Positions 30,434 to 45,276 of a stretch of DNA of 64,000 nt are shown piece by piece. The translations under genes and the position numbers were made by a program. Under the pieces are notes generated by a model. The model did no database searches and had not been told where the DNA came from. It worked only from the letters and a program-made list of their open reading frames with translations. This DNA is from Ustilago trichophora (Eukaryota > Basidiomycota > Ustilaginomycetes > Ustilaginales > Ustilaginaceae): the NCBI GenBank assembly GCA_900323505.1, contig OOIN01000008.1, positions 930,001 through 994,000 of the forward strand, given 5' to 3'. Every line of letters begins with the position of its first letter. Positions within the stretch are counted from its first letter, which is position 1.

Positions 30434-31963
30434 ATGGAGGAACAACTCTTCAGCCCCAACGCTGCCGCTCAGCTCTTCGACCTTCCTCTGACATCCGGTG
30501 GCCCCATCGGCTTCTCGCCTTCCATTGACATCACTAGCTCCCTACCTCTCACCTTTGGCGATGGCCTTGAGACTCCCGCTTTCATGCTCGAGGTCCAGCG
30601 AAAGCGTGCCGACACCGTCACTACTCTCAAACCCGACTTTGAGTTTAGGGACGACTATGGTCTCGAGAACGCCACCATCCTTACTGATATTCCTCAACGC
30701 CCCCGTGCTGCTCAGCGCCTTTCCCTCACCCCCTCCGTCGCCAGCTCTGCTGCTTCGACCGCTTCAGAGTTTGAATACAGCGGCTTCGACAGTGACGCCG
30801 ACCACAGCAACGTCGCATCGCCCGCCACCGACGATGCGTGCGGCGCTCCCTGGAGCGAGGCTTCCTTCAACTTTCTTGATGTGTCCGATTCAATCCAGAC
30901 TGCCTTTGACCGCATCGGCTTCCAGTCTCCCAGCGGTGCATCCAAGATGGCCAGCCTAAAGGACGAGGCCTTCTCCCCTTCCGACTTTAGCTTCCACGAG
31001 TTCATCGAGGATCCCGCTCACTCTATGGACACTGACGGCAGCGCATCAAGGTTCGCCACCATCCGAGCTGCTGACGTTGCCGCCGCTGCCATCATGGCAC
31101 CTCAGGTGCCCGTCTCGCCACTGAGCCACTCCGAAGTGTCGAGCGAGTGTGGTCATGGCCATGCCAGGTGCACTGGCAGCGAGTCTAGCCTCGGCCTCTT
31201 TGGAGCTCCTGGCGTAGGTGCCATGCCCATGCCCATGCAGCCCTATCCCGTCCACAACTTTTTCGGCCACCCGGGCACCTACCCCATGGTCTTTTCGCAG
31301 AGCGCTCCCGATGTCTCGTGCTTCCACCCGAACGGGTCGCCTTGCCCTTCTTCGCCTGGCAGCGCGCGAAGCTCCTCTCCTTATCCTACCTTTGGCATGG
31401 CCGGCGGTGTCCCCTCGGTTCTCGCCTCTCCTCCTTCGCGCCAGATTCAGATCCAGCACATCCCTGCTCAGGCGCCGGGTCTGGCCATGCTTCCCAAGGG
31501 TATGAGTCTCTACAGCCACTTTGCTCACCTTGCCAACCCTTACGCCGGCCTCATCACCAAGCGTTCGCGCGGCCGCCGTGTCCCCAACAAGCCCGAAGAG
31601 ATGAACAACCTTGGCAAGAGCGGCAAGGTCTACACCTGCAAGGTGCCCGGCTGCGGCAAATGCTTCAAGCGCAGCGAGCACCTCAAGCGCCATGTTCGCT
31701 CTATTCACACTGACGAGAAGCCTTTCCTCTGCCCTTACCCTTCGTGCAACAAGCGCTTCAGCCGACACGACAACCTAAACCAGCACGCCCGTGTCCACAC
31801 CTCGATGGGCGGTGTTGGTGGAGGCGAAGACTATGACGCATCTTCGGTGCATCCCATGTCGCACCTCAACATGCCCCTTGCCCACCCCATGGTCCTCACC
31901 GCAGGTCCTCAGGGCGGTATCTCGATCGCATCCGGCGCGAGCCACCAGATTAAGCAAGAGTAA
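30434..31963 (+). CDS. C2H2 zinc-finger transcription factor, Msn2/Msn4/SebA-like
   Basis: Single exon, 509 aa, ATG 30434 following an ACC context. Residues 1-395 are low-complexity and Ser/Pro/Ala-rich with acidic, aromatic patches that look like activation segments. Two adjacent C2H2 fingers lie at 400-455: C402, C407, H420, H425, then the linker TDEKPFL, then C433, C438, H451, H455. Spacing C-X4-C-X12-H-X4-H then C-X4-C-X12-H-X3-H, with RSEHLKRH and RHDNLNQH recognition helices, is the Msn2/Msn4/SebA pattern, whose members bind stress-response elements (AGGGG). The tail after the fingers is Gly/His/Met-rich. Expected role: nuclear stress or nutrient regulator. Orthology to a specific named smut regulator is not claimed. 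The unusually long C/T-rich leader suggests complex control. Confidence 0.88.
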   Translation: MEEQLFSPNAAAQLFDLPLTSGGPIGFSPSIDITSSLPLTFGDGLETPAFMLEVQRKRADTVTTLKPDFEFRDDYGLENATILTDIPQRPRAAQRLSLTPSVASSAASTASEFEYSGFDSDADHSNVASPATDDACGAPWSEASFNFLDVSDSIQTAFDRIGFQSPSGASKMASLKDEAFSPSDFSFHEFIEDPAHSMDTDGSASRFATIRAADVAAAAIMAPQVPVSPLSHSEVSSECGHGHARCTGSESSLGLFGAPGVGAMPMPMQPYPVHNFFGHPGTYPMVFSQSAPDVSCFHPNGSPCPSSPGSARSSSPYPTFGMAGGVPSVLASPPSRQIQIQHIPAQAPGLAMLPKGMSLYSHFAHLANPYAGLITKRSRGRRVPNKPEEMNNLGKSGKVYTCKVPGCGKCFKRSEHLKRHVRSIHTDEKPFLCPYPSCNKRFSRHDNLNQHARVHTSMGGVGGGEDYDASSVHPMSHLNMPLAHPMVLTAGPQGGISIASGASHQIKQE

Positions 31964-33449
31964 CTGCTAGATCTCTTTTTGCCTTATCCACAGTCTCTCT
32001 TTCTTGCTGCGTAACTGGATCCTCTAAACCTCATGCGATACCCAGGTGCCTTTTTTCCCAAAGGCTACCACTCAATGATACCACCTGCTTTCGTCTTCGC
32101 TTCCGGATCTCCTGCGCCGTTCTCCCGTCCTCACGATGGACTCTGGGTCTCGACGCGCGAGGTTTCCTCTACTACTTCTGTGGCGCCACCTGACCTCAGC
32201 TACAGGCCAGGGCAGCCTGACCTGTAGCTTCAGACGGTCGAGCTGTCGCGCAGAGTGCTCAACTGGCTCGCTCTTCTAAAGCCAGCTCTGCATCGGCATC
32301 GGCATCTCACTGGTGACCTGCCAAACGTCGTGTTGCTGCGACCGCCTCGTCTGCTCGCAATCGTGACTCGTCGTTGATTGCTCCCAAATGGACTTTACCT
32401 CTTTTCTTCTACCAACCCTTCTCGATCTTGGTCTCATGGACATTTTACTTCTCTAGCATCCCCCTTTTCACCGATTCTTTTCATTCTGTACCTCAAGGCA
32501 TGCGCTGTAATCAAGGGCATCTTGCTCCTGCCTCAGTCTGCTCGCATCCTTCTCTCGCCCTGTATGTAGTTTGTATTTGCGCACCGGCTCCTCTTCCATA
32601 TTTGCTCCGCTTTTGATTCGTTGAAATTCCAAGATTTTTTATACTGTGCCTGCTACGCTTCGTCTGATCTCTGTTCAAGTTTGAATCTTTGAGAGGTTGG
32701 TGTGAGAGGGTGGGGCACCTTACTCGGTGTGACATTGTTTAGGGAAAGCGATTGTGACCAGGTTTTCTCGTATAAACGTGCGAGTTGCGCAATGGCTAAA
32801 GTGCCGAGAGCCTGAGACTACAGTGCTGTGCTGCGCTAGACACTGGGTGACAGACATTAGAGCATGCGACAAGTAACCTGTGGGCAGTCACATTTGACAA
32901 CATGTCGTCGGCTCTTTCGAAGTCTATCGTCAGGACCGATCGACACACACGCACGCACATACCCCCGAGACGCTTTGCTTCCTGTAATTCTGTTAGACGA
33001 GCATAGGGCTCAGTTAGACTCAACTTCAGAAAGTTTAGGTTCGATCTGTCGCTCGACTAAGCATGAGTCACTGTAAAGTTTGCGTGCGCAGGAGTGGCAG
33101 TTGTGCATTGGATTGATAGGGCGGGTGATGGAAGGCGGCTCTGGACAGCACGGTGTGCGCTGAACGATTTGTCCGAAAGCACACGGATTCGGCCACCCAT
33201 TTGATACATGCGCCGTTCACAACGTCAAGAAGATAAGCTCTACCACCTCATCGCGCAGCTGCAAGACTAGCACGAAGATCCACAAGTATCGCAAAGAATC
33301 CATCGTCGTCGTCAAATCGACATACGCACAGCACCGCACAGCTAACTTCCAGCAAAATCAAATCGTTCCGCTTTGAAACACAGCCTACACACGATTTCCC
33401 GTGGAGCAAACAAGAACACATCATGAAGAGGTGCAACGTTCGACCTGAC
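31964..33449. other. Intergenic region between Msn2-like gene and 5S rRNA
   Basis: About 1.5 kb comprising the probable 3' UTR of the C2H2 factor (T-rich, to about 32650) and unremarkable sequence after it. Short frames have no recognisable features. No tRNA was identified. Confidence 0.55.
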
Positions 33450-33568
33450 ATCTGCGGCCATAGAACCTTGAAAGCACCGCATCCCGTCCGATCTGCGAAG
33501 TTAAGCAAGGTATCGCCTAGTCAGTACTGCGGTGGGGGACCACGCGGGAATCCTAGGTGCTGCAGTTC
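33450..33568 (+). rRNA. 5S ribosomal RNA
   Basis: About 119 nt. It contains the conserved 5S core blocks: GGCCATAG near the 5' end, GCACCGCATCCCGTCCGATC, AAGTTAAGCAAGG, GCCTAGTCAGTACTGCGGTG, GGGGACCACGCGGGAATCC and TAGGTGCTG. The ends pair as CTGC (33452-33455) with GCAG (33562-33565), closing helix I. The internal control region for TFIIIA lies in the middle, and a T-run (CCTTTTTATATTT) follows directly as a pol III terminator. It sits alone between protein genes, in the dispersed arrangement of 5S genes known in many fungi. The ends are accurate to a few bases. Confidence 0.95.
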
Positions 33569-33593
33569 CTTTTTATATTTAATTTTTTAACTT

Positions 33594-33641
<48 letters not shown>

Positions 33642-34282
33642 GCTCTTTGATATCGAACTCATTCATCATTCCGTTTGTTCTTTCACTATGAAGTGTCATC
33701 TGGATCCAACGACATCTAGCGTCTTGGAGTGCGGCAGGTTCTTGACGGCAGAGAGTGGGAAGTGCCCAATAGATTCACTAGGGGTGTACGCGAAATTATA
33801 ACCATGGCCAAAGGCTGAGGGGCTGAGAGAACGTTTGATACGACGCCAAAGTCTGGTTATCAAGCACAAACACGATCGCGAGTACCAGGTCCATCCGGCA
33901 GCCTCTCACTTGTGATGCATTTCGGCGCTCTCCGATGAAACCGAGCAACCCAACTTGATGTACACAGTGCCCCTTCTCATGCAGAAAGTGACTCGGCTCG
34001 AGTGTGGAAGTGTTCAGAGCTCGAATCACGATGCGCAGCTCGACATCTCTACCGCTGTCACATTTCCTAGCATCACGTCCGTCGTTGTCTTTGTCACGGA
34101 ACTGTTCCAATACAAAGCTCATTCAGCAGAGATGTATCATCAACACGGATCATATCAGCACAAACACGCTCGCAACCAAGCCGAAAACAATTTAAATTGA
34201 GTGAAAAGATGTACAGGAACCAAATCAGGACAGGGCAATCACCATGGTAGCCGTGCCCAGTCCTTTATACAAAAGCCCCTTC
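33569..34282. other. 5S 3' flank and ARG5,6 3' intergenic region
   Basis: About 700 bp containing the pol III T-run, a 43-nt T tract and the 3' flank of ARG5,6. The plus frames near 33955-34200 are unsupported. Confidence 0.55.
33598..33640. repeat. Poly(T) tract, 43 nt
   Basis: An uninterrupted T run starts about 30 bp after the 5S rRNA gene. Homopolymers next to pol III genes are a common site of retroelement insertion, but no element is visible here. Confidence 0.95.
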
Positions 34283-38620
<4,338 letters not shown>

Positions 38621-39895
38621 TCATACTGCAGTCATGAAGCTAGCGGACTGCAGCGGCGCTTGTTCAAAAAAAGGCGTCGAGTGAAAGGTGCCGAGATTGG
38701 CAAGCTGCTGTTGCTGCTGGTGTTGCTGGAAATGAAGTTGTAACTGGAGCTGCTGCTGTTGCTGAAGCTGCTGCGCGTTGCGAAGGTTGAGATAGTTGTT
38801 CGCGTTCATCGACAACATGTGTGACTGTCCGTCTTGAGCCAGCACAGCAGGCAGACCAGAAACTCCAGGGGTACCGCCCGCATTGGCATTGACGGCTGTG
38901 TTATCGAGGCCTTCAGGCATGCCATTTGCATATTGCTGGAGTCCACTGACGCCGGGACGGGCAGAGGATGCCTGGGCCATCAGACCACTGTTGACACCAG
39001 GCGATGAGAAGGCGAGGCCAGCGTAGGTCAGCTGCTGGCCATAAGGAGCTGCCGGCGTGCCACCAATACTTCCAGAGACAAGAGCTTGACCGTCAAACGT
39101 GCTGGCTTGCATCCAGTTGCCAGCGGCGTCCTCAAAGCCAGCACTGCGTTCCCTGGAGCCGATGTCCTCGCAACCGGACGAAGCTCCCGGAGAAGTGCCG
39201 TTGGGCACTGCAGAGTTGGTGGGTGCGGACAGGAAGGTGCCAGATTGGCCATAAGTACCGTTGTGCGAGATGGGCGTGAAACCAGATACGCCAGTGGGGA
39301 CTGAACTGGAGAGCGAGCCACGCAGGCTGGAAGCAGCCGAGCAGGATGAAGTTGGGCTGGTTTTACCGCCCTCGCCTTCGCTGCCGACGGCAAATGGTCC
39401 ATCGTCGTCATCGAGGTCGTAGATGTCGCCGAGAGCGCCCGAGACACTCATGTTCGTCTGGCGCTTCTTGTTGCCCATCTCAGCCATGGGGATGGGCAAC
39501 TCGTCGACGGGAGGCTGAGGCAGTTGTTCGAGACCGGCCTGCGCAAGGAATTTGTTGAGCTGCTGACGCAGCTGCATGTTTTCTTGACGCATGTTGTCGA
39601 TCTTGAGACGGTAGATGGCCTCTCGGTTCATAGCATCGGCGACAAAGTCGAGCGACTTGTTGACGATGAGCGACTTGGAGGGTCGTCGCACGTCCGAGAT
39701 GGCAGGCAGCGACGCAGCAAGCTGAAGGAAGCGTCCGTTGAGAGACTCTCGACGGGCTCGCTCGATGGCATTGTGGGTAGCTCTGCGCTCTGCACTGGTG
39801 CCCTTCTTGTTGCCTCCTCCACTTCCGGAAGGGCGCTGAAAGATGGGCGCGGCGGTGGGCTGGACGTCTATCTTGACGGCGTTGGTAGATTGCAT
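38621..39895 (-). CDS. bHLH transcription factor
   Basis: 424 aa from ATG 39895 (the frame continues upstream without an ATG). The bHLH domain lies at residues ~36-86: basic region RATHNAIERARRESLNGRF with H41, E45 and R49, the H-E-R triad of class B proteins that bind CACGTG E-boxes. Helix 1, a loop RRPSKS, and helix 2 (LIVNKSLDFV) follow. A heptad-like stretch at 90-125 (REAIYRLKIDNMRQENMQLRQQL) suggests a dimerising coiled coil. The rest is disordered and ends in a Gln-rich tract (QQLQQQQQLQLQL). Role: probably nuclear regulator; the target pathway cannot be inferred. An upstream noncoding exon is possible because the C/T-rich leader is long. Confidence 0.85.
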   Translation of the reverse strand: MQSTNAVKIDVQPTAAPIFQRPSGSGGGNKKGTSAERRATHNAIERARRESLNGRFLQLAASLPAISDVRRPSKSLIVNKSLDFVADAMNREAIYRLKIDNMRQENMQLRQQLNKFLAQAGLEQLPQPPVDELPIPMAEMGNKKRQTNMSVSGALGDIYDLDDDDGPFAVGSEGEGGKTSPTSSCSAASSLRGSLSSSVPTGVSGFTPISHNGTYGQSGTFLSAPTNSAVPNGTSPGASSGCEDIGSRERSAGFEDAAGNWMQASTFDGQALVSGSIGGTPAAPYGQQLTYAGLAFSSPGVNSGLMAQASSARPGVSGLQQYANGMPEGLDNTAVNANAGGTPGVSGLPAVLAQDGQSHMLSMNANNYLNLRNAQQLQQQQQLQLQLHFQQHQQQQQLANLGTFHSTPFFEQAPLQSASFMTAV

Positions 39896-42800
39896 ATTGC
39901 ACAACAGTAGGCGGGATGAAAATGTGAAAGGATGAGTAGTGGATCAAAAGACAGCAGGCGCAAGGGCAGCCGGTGACTATCTGTTGCCGGGGATGAAGAG
40001 GGCGAAGAAATCGATCGAGTCTAACAGCGACGAGGATATCAAGTGCAGCGACCAAAGGCGCGCGATGTATCTCTGACTCTTTCAAACAAGTTCGACGGGT
40101 GAGGAAAAGCGGAAGCCCGACGGTGAAGGGCTCAAGGTCGAATGATGAAGGGGAGGTCGGAAAGTCTCGGCGAAGGAGGGTGACTTCGGAGACGAGAGAT
40201 GAGATGAAGGTTCGAAGTGGCGGCGGATAGAGAGGCGAGACGGTTGGCGGGATGAAAGGCGGTTGAAAGGAGGTTGAGGAAGATGCGAGCAGGCTGTTTC
40301 GCGAGTAAAACTCAAGCGGACTAGGCTGTTGAATACGAAGCATGATGGCGATTGTCCATAAGCAAGAAGATGAAGAGACGGAGTAACGAGATGGGGACAG
40401 AGAAAGAGGAAATTGTCAGTAACCGGACTCGCATGTGGCTAAAAGATGTGGTGAGCGATGCTTGGCTAGGAGGTCGGCGCAACCTGACATGGCTAGCATC
40501 TCCGGAATCATGACCATCTAAGGCCGGAGCGCCGCGTGCCGTCCTACGGGAGCTGTCTTTCCATTCTGATCCAATCTGAACAATCGCAAGGCCGAAAGGA
40601 GCCAAGGTGTCTGCTTGGCACGTGGCCTGAAGCGTTGCGACTCATCACGGCTGGTGGTACAGGGCCACAAACTTCTTTGGCCTCGTCGACATCGACTAGA
40701 TGAAAGCAAGCGTATCGCTTATGGCACAGGATATGAGAGTGCAGAGACAAGGCAGCAAGCACGATCACGCAACTCGTCCTACTCTCCTAGGCTCCATCTG
40801 GGCCGGTCTGTACTCTAAGCTGCTACAAGGTGAACGAGGCGGAGAGACGGTCATTGATGCAGGTGGGACCAAACGACGGACGGCACTGAAAGCGAGCGCT
40901 CGAAAAGTAGAAAAAGATCCGGCTGCTGAAAGTACGAGCAAATACATCAAAGATTGATGCGAAGCCGGTCATGAACCGCGATGCTTTGTGCTGGGGTGTA
41001 CTGTGTCAACAAGGTTGCGCCTTGGGTGACCTAAACACTATCCGTCGGGACCAGAATCGAATGTCGAAGCGTCCATGTATACGTACCACAAGCTCTGAGG
41101 GATGATGATGGCGGCGGTGAGAAGGGAGAGCGGCAGCAGCGGACAGGATGATGAGGATGGTGGTCGAGAAGGCAAAAGGTTCAAGGTGTTGGATTTGACT
41201 TTGGTTCTCCACAGCGGAACCGCTTGGCGGTATCCGAGTGTGCATCTCGTCTCCCTCTCTCCCTCTCTCCCTCTCTGTCTCTCTCTTTCTTTCCCGTCAC
41301 ACATTTCGCCGTTTCCAAATTCACCTTTTTTTTTTTTTTTTTTTTTTTTGGCTTTGCACTCATGCCACTACCGGTGGCAGCGCAGACAAAGGCCAAGGAC
41401 ACATATCCGGACTGAAGCTCATTGTCACGTAGCTTATCCTCAACGGTGCTACGCTGGAAGGGCGGGAGAAAGGGCGATGATGAAGGGTGCAAGCGCACAC
41501 ACGCTTGTCACAGCTGTGATTACAGCAAAGAGAGAATCCGCGCAAGTCAGGCACAGACGAAGACCTGTGTTGCGATACTGCACTCAATCAATTAGCACTG
41601 GAGGAGGGAGAATTCAGATCGGAGATACTGATACACGAGCCAGTGCCCTCAGATTTGGGCTTACTGTACAGTACGCGGGCAGTGCAACTCGAAAAAAAAA
41701 AAAAAAGAAAAAGGAAAAAGAAAAAAGGTCCGCCGAGTAGGAGTGCCTGCCTGTGCGAGAATGCCGAGTTGTTGATGCAAGAAGAGGGTTCGCATAACCA
41801 TCTCGCCTCTCTCCTCTAGGAGCGGAGACACATCACAAGCAGAACCGAAACACTGTTTTTGGGTTTTGGTTTTAAGACCGCATTCTTGCCCGTTATCCGA
41901 GTTTGGGGTGACGAGCATGTCAGAGTTTTCATCGCGTACCTTTTGCTTTTTGAGCCGTGGTTTCCGGCCCGACTCTCGAGCTCGAGACCTCCATACCTGT
42001 TTGAACAACTCGTTTGCTTCTCGATCATCAAATGGTCTCCTGAACAAGTTTGCCGCTCTCAGATCCAACGCTACTATTTGGACAGGAGGATTGTCGCTGA
42101 CTTGGGCTCAGAAGCATGAAATGACGACGACGCGGGTGAACTTTTTACCCAAATTCGGTGCGAGGGTCTCGCGCAGGCGATTGCGGATTCTCCGCGGCAA
42201 TTCTGAGCAGAAGCCTGGTGCGGAGTATCAGGGGGGTTTCTTTTCTTTTCTTTTCTAAAAAAAAAAAAAAAATCAACTCGCTACGACGGTCAACAGACAA
42301 GCTTTCGGAAGGGCCTCTCGTGAGGAGCCTCAACGAAAAGGGGGTATGGTCATAACTTGACCAGAAGATCAGGTCCATGGCTTGCTGGGTGCGAGCTGCT
42401 TACCAACCGTCGGTCGTCGGAAGTCCCAGGTGCTGTGCTTCTGCAAAAGGAGGGGGCGCCAAGGAATGCCGAATGTTGAGCGCACCCGTCGATGCACGGA
42501 AAGGCATGTTATCAGATTCAACTGTAAAGATTGACCTCTCAATGTCTCTCACACAATCAGGGCGATTTTTCCCACTTTGACAAGAACTCGATCTGGCCGA
42601 CCGGCGGATTCGGTCGCCAGCGGCGGGACCGAGCTTACGGGAACAGTCTTGCTGCAAAGAGATGGCTATTGTGTACTGTATCCCGTGCGTCCGGCATCTG
42701 ACAGAAGCACAGCCCCAACGCCATGTGGTCCATTGCTGTCGCACGCCTGAAAGTCGGTAAAGCTCATCATTTTGTAACATTATCCTAGCTTCTGCTGGAT

Positions 42801-43753
42801 GCTGCAGCAGACGGTCCAAAGACCGCGAGGTCAACAGACGCCATCACCAAGCGAGGCTGTACGCCCATCTGTCAATCCCGCCATACATGCAGTGGAAGCA
42901 TACGACTTCCGTGTGGCTGTTGGCGCAGTTCATCTTTGCGGAGCAGCAGCCTCGCCGAGCGACCACGCCTTACAAGCTTGACAAGAGACAGGAGACAGTC
43001 GAAGTCGCAATAGAGTCTTACTCAAAAGTCGCAACGCGTGGCTCGTTAGATTCCATTTCGCAGTCTGCTCCAACACACGAATATCAGCGTTGGAATAGAA
43101 GCTTGGTCGATCTACGCACCAACACAATGAAGAAGATGAAGATGCTTCCTGCTGATCACAACCCTGAAGAGCAATCACACTCGAGAGGGCTTGACTGATT
43201 GAGCACAGCATCGTGTTGAACATCCAAGAGATAGAGGGATGAGATGCGGCACTGAGAATTCATCAGAACTGTAAGACCGGCAAAGAAAACAAAACTGACA
43301 ATTTTGTAGAAATTTTGACCTCGGCCGATGTTGGCCACATCTCACGTGATGATAGATCAACGACAGATCGGCTTGTGAGGCCAAGGTCGCTGCAGCTGTC
43401 AGTGACCAAAGAGACGGCACTGCGGAACCGCTACCTGCTGCCTGCTGCCCCGTTCCCAAGTCTAGTGGCCCCGCACGACTCGAGACGGCAGCAGTTGGAA
43501 GAGTACGTACTGAAGTGTGTCGTCGCTATCGAGCCTTGCCTACGCCTTCACCATCGTCCATCAAGATCACCAAACCCCATATACATCAAGGTAAGGCTCA
43601 TTCAATGACCAGCTCGGAACATCAACATCCTCAGCACGTTCCGTACAGCAGCATTCCGCATCATTTGCATCCGACTACAACCGCTCACCACCACCTTCGT
43701 CACGCACGGCATCTCCAACCTCCCATTCCGTCCACAACCATTACGCTACACAG
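39896..43753. other. Large divergent intergenic region between bHLH gene and RPL24
   Basis: About 3.9 kb with no supportable coding region. Contents: the leader and promoter of the bHLH gene, TC-repeats at 41254-41290, a 24-nt T tract (41326-41349), A-rich runs at 41691-41726 and 42258-42272, and near its right end the RPL24 leader. A probable leader intron of RPL24 lies at 43591-43753 (GTAAGG...ACAG directly before the ATG). Confidence 0.5.
41326..41349. repeat. Poly(T) tract, 24 nt
   Basis: A T run beside a TC-rich microsatellite in noncoding DNA between the bHLH gene and RPL24. Confidence 0.93.
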
Positions 43754-45276
43754 ATGAAGGTCGAGATTTGCGCATTCTCCCAGAGGAAGATCTACCCGTA
43801 AGTCATCAAGCCGTTGCTTGTTATACATCCCATGGGCTGCTGCCGCTTCAGCAGTCATCACAGCATCAACACCTTGCAGCATCATCAGTAAATGTCGATC
43901 GCACCCAAGCTCCGACTCAGCATCGTGAAGGGACGCAGACTCAACCTGAACATAGACAGGATGGAGCACAGGGACAGGAGGTTATCATCAGGCATCTTGG
44001 AAAGCAGGCAGGGAAGGTATTTGCACAAGCGGATTTGATGGAACACACCGTTTGGCATAGGTCAAAGACCTGCAACTGCAATGCCTTATGATGGCCGGCA
44101 GCACCAGTGTTGTGTTGCACATTGGCGGAAGCAGATAGAGGTTTACCATCAAGCAGGACTCGACATTCTCGTTCGTGGTGCTCACCTCGTCTCGTTCAAC
44201 CAAGTGCACGTCTTGGTCTTACCAACATGCGCGTACCATCGGCGCGCTTAGGAAGGAGGTGTTGATGTCGGGTTTAAACAGGGTAGTCTCCGTAGTTGCC
44301 GTCATCTCGATCGATACCAGCATGATTCAGAATGTTCAGAAGGATGGTCAGATGTAATTTCACACCTTTGGCGGGCCAGCATAGCAGGTGCTGGACCCGA
44401 CGTGTGACGAATGGATCGGCACTGCACATCTCATCATGGAAACGCTGCTTGACGACGATGCTGCGTCAGAACATGCGATCTGCGACATTCGACACTACGA
44501 CGCTGCAGCCCATGGGAACCCTCCGACCTGCCCAAGCACAGATTTTGCTGACCAACACTACGTACATGCCACATCGATGATACCTCTTCACCTGCAATAG
44601 TGGTAAGGGTCGTCTTTACGTCCGAGGTGACAAGGTAAGTTTCTTCTCGACACGCAGCAGAGGATATTTGTCGGCAACTTGGATCCATGTCAAGCAGCGA
44701 GCATGCAGCACATCAAATAGGACCAGTGATGGGCAACAGACACGTGCGGAACCCATCGCACATCACTGGTCCTCCTGTACAGTACCTCAATGCAGTCATG
44801 TGCTCCTGTCAGCCTCAACAAACTGTCGACATATGAAGCGCAAGAACCGTTCCTGACCGACATTGCCCAACTTCCGCATCTACCATCAATAGGTCTTCCG
44901 CTTTGTCAGCTCCAAGAACGAGTCGCTCTTCCTGCAGCGCAAGAACCCCCGTAAGATCGCCTGGACTGTCGTTTACCGACGACTCCACAAGAAGGGAGTT
45001 ACCGAGGAGGTCGCCAAGAAGCGCTCGCGCAAGACCGTCAAGCACCAGCGTGGTATCGTTGGTGCCTCGCTCGAGCAGATCAACGCCCGCCGCAACCAGA
45101 AGCCCGAGGTTCGTGCTGCCGCCCGCCAGGCCGCTGTCGCCAAGAGCAAGGAGGACAAGAAGGCCAAGGCTGAGGCCCGCAAGGCCAACAAGGCCAAGTC
45201 GGTCGGTGCCGGTGGTGCTGGTCCCCAGGTTTCGCGCCAGCAGATGAAGGGTGGTGCCGGTAAGGGCCGCGTCTAA
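43754..45276 (+). CDS. RPL24: 60S ribosomal protein L24 (eL24), three exons
   Basis: Exons 43754-43797, 44601-44634 and 44893-45276 give 153 aa. Exon 1 encodes [15 protein letters not shown], exon 2 completes it with [11 protein letters not shown], and exon 3 continues [20 protein letters not shown], then [15 protein letters not shown] and [21 protein letters not shown], a full eL24 including the zinc-ribbon-like N-terminus and the long basic C-terminal helix. Both introns have GTAAGT donors and AATAG acceptors. The small first and second exons hide the gene from single-frame searches. Function: structural protein of the large subunit at the intersubunit bridge. Intron 1 (803 bp) is very long for this genome; intron 2 (258 bp) carries a hairpin. 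A leader intron at 43591-43753 is also likely. Confidence 0.95.
43798..44600 (+). other. RPL24 intron 1 (803 bp)
   Basis: Donor GTAAGT at 43798, acceptor TGCAATAG ending 44600. It splits the Pro codon of YPGKG. No box C/D or H/ACA pair could be recognised with confidence, but the length would accommodate an intronic small RNA. Confidence 0.9.
44635..44892 (+). other. RPL24 intron 2 (258 bp) with 13-bp inverted repeat
   Basis: Donor GTAAGT at 44635, acceptor AATAG ending 44892. Inside, AGGACCAGTGATG (44719-44731) and CATCACTGGTCCT (44761-44773) are exact reverse complements around a 29-nt loop. An alternative pairing of GATGGG with CCCATC overlaps it, so two folds compete. Confidence 0.9.

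Noticed and set aside
33000..33060. tRNA-like GGCTCAGTTAGA ... GGTTCGATC
   Set aside because: A- and B-box-like strings are present but no acceptor stem, and the anticodon stem would leave a 4-nt loop.
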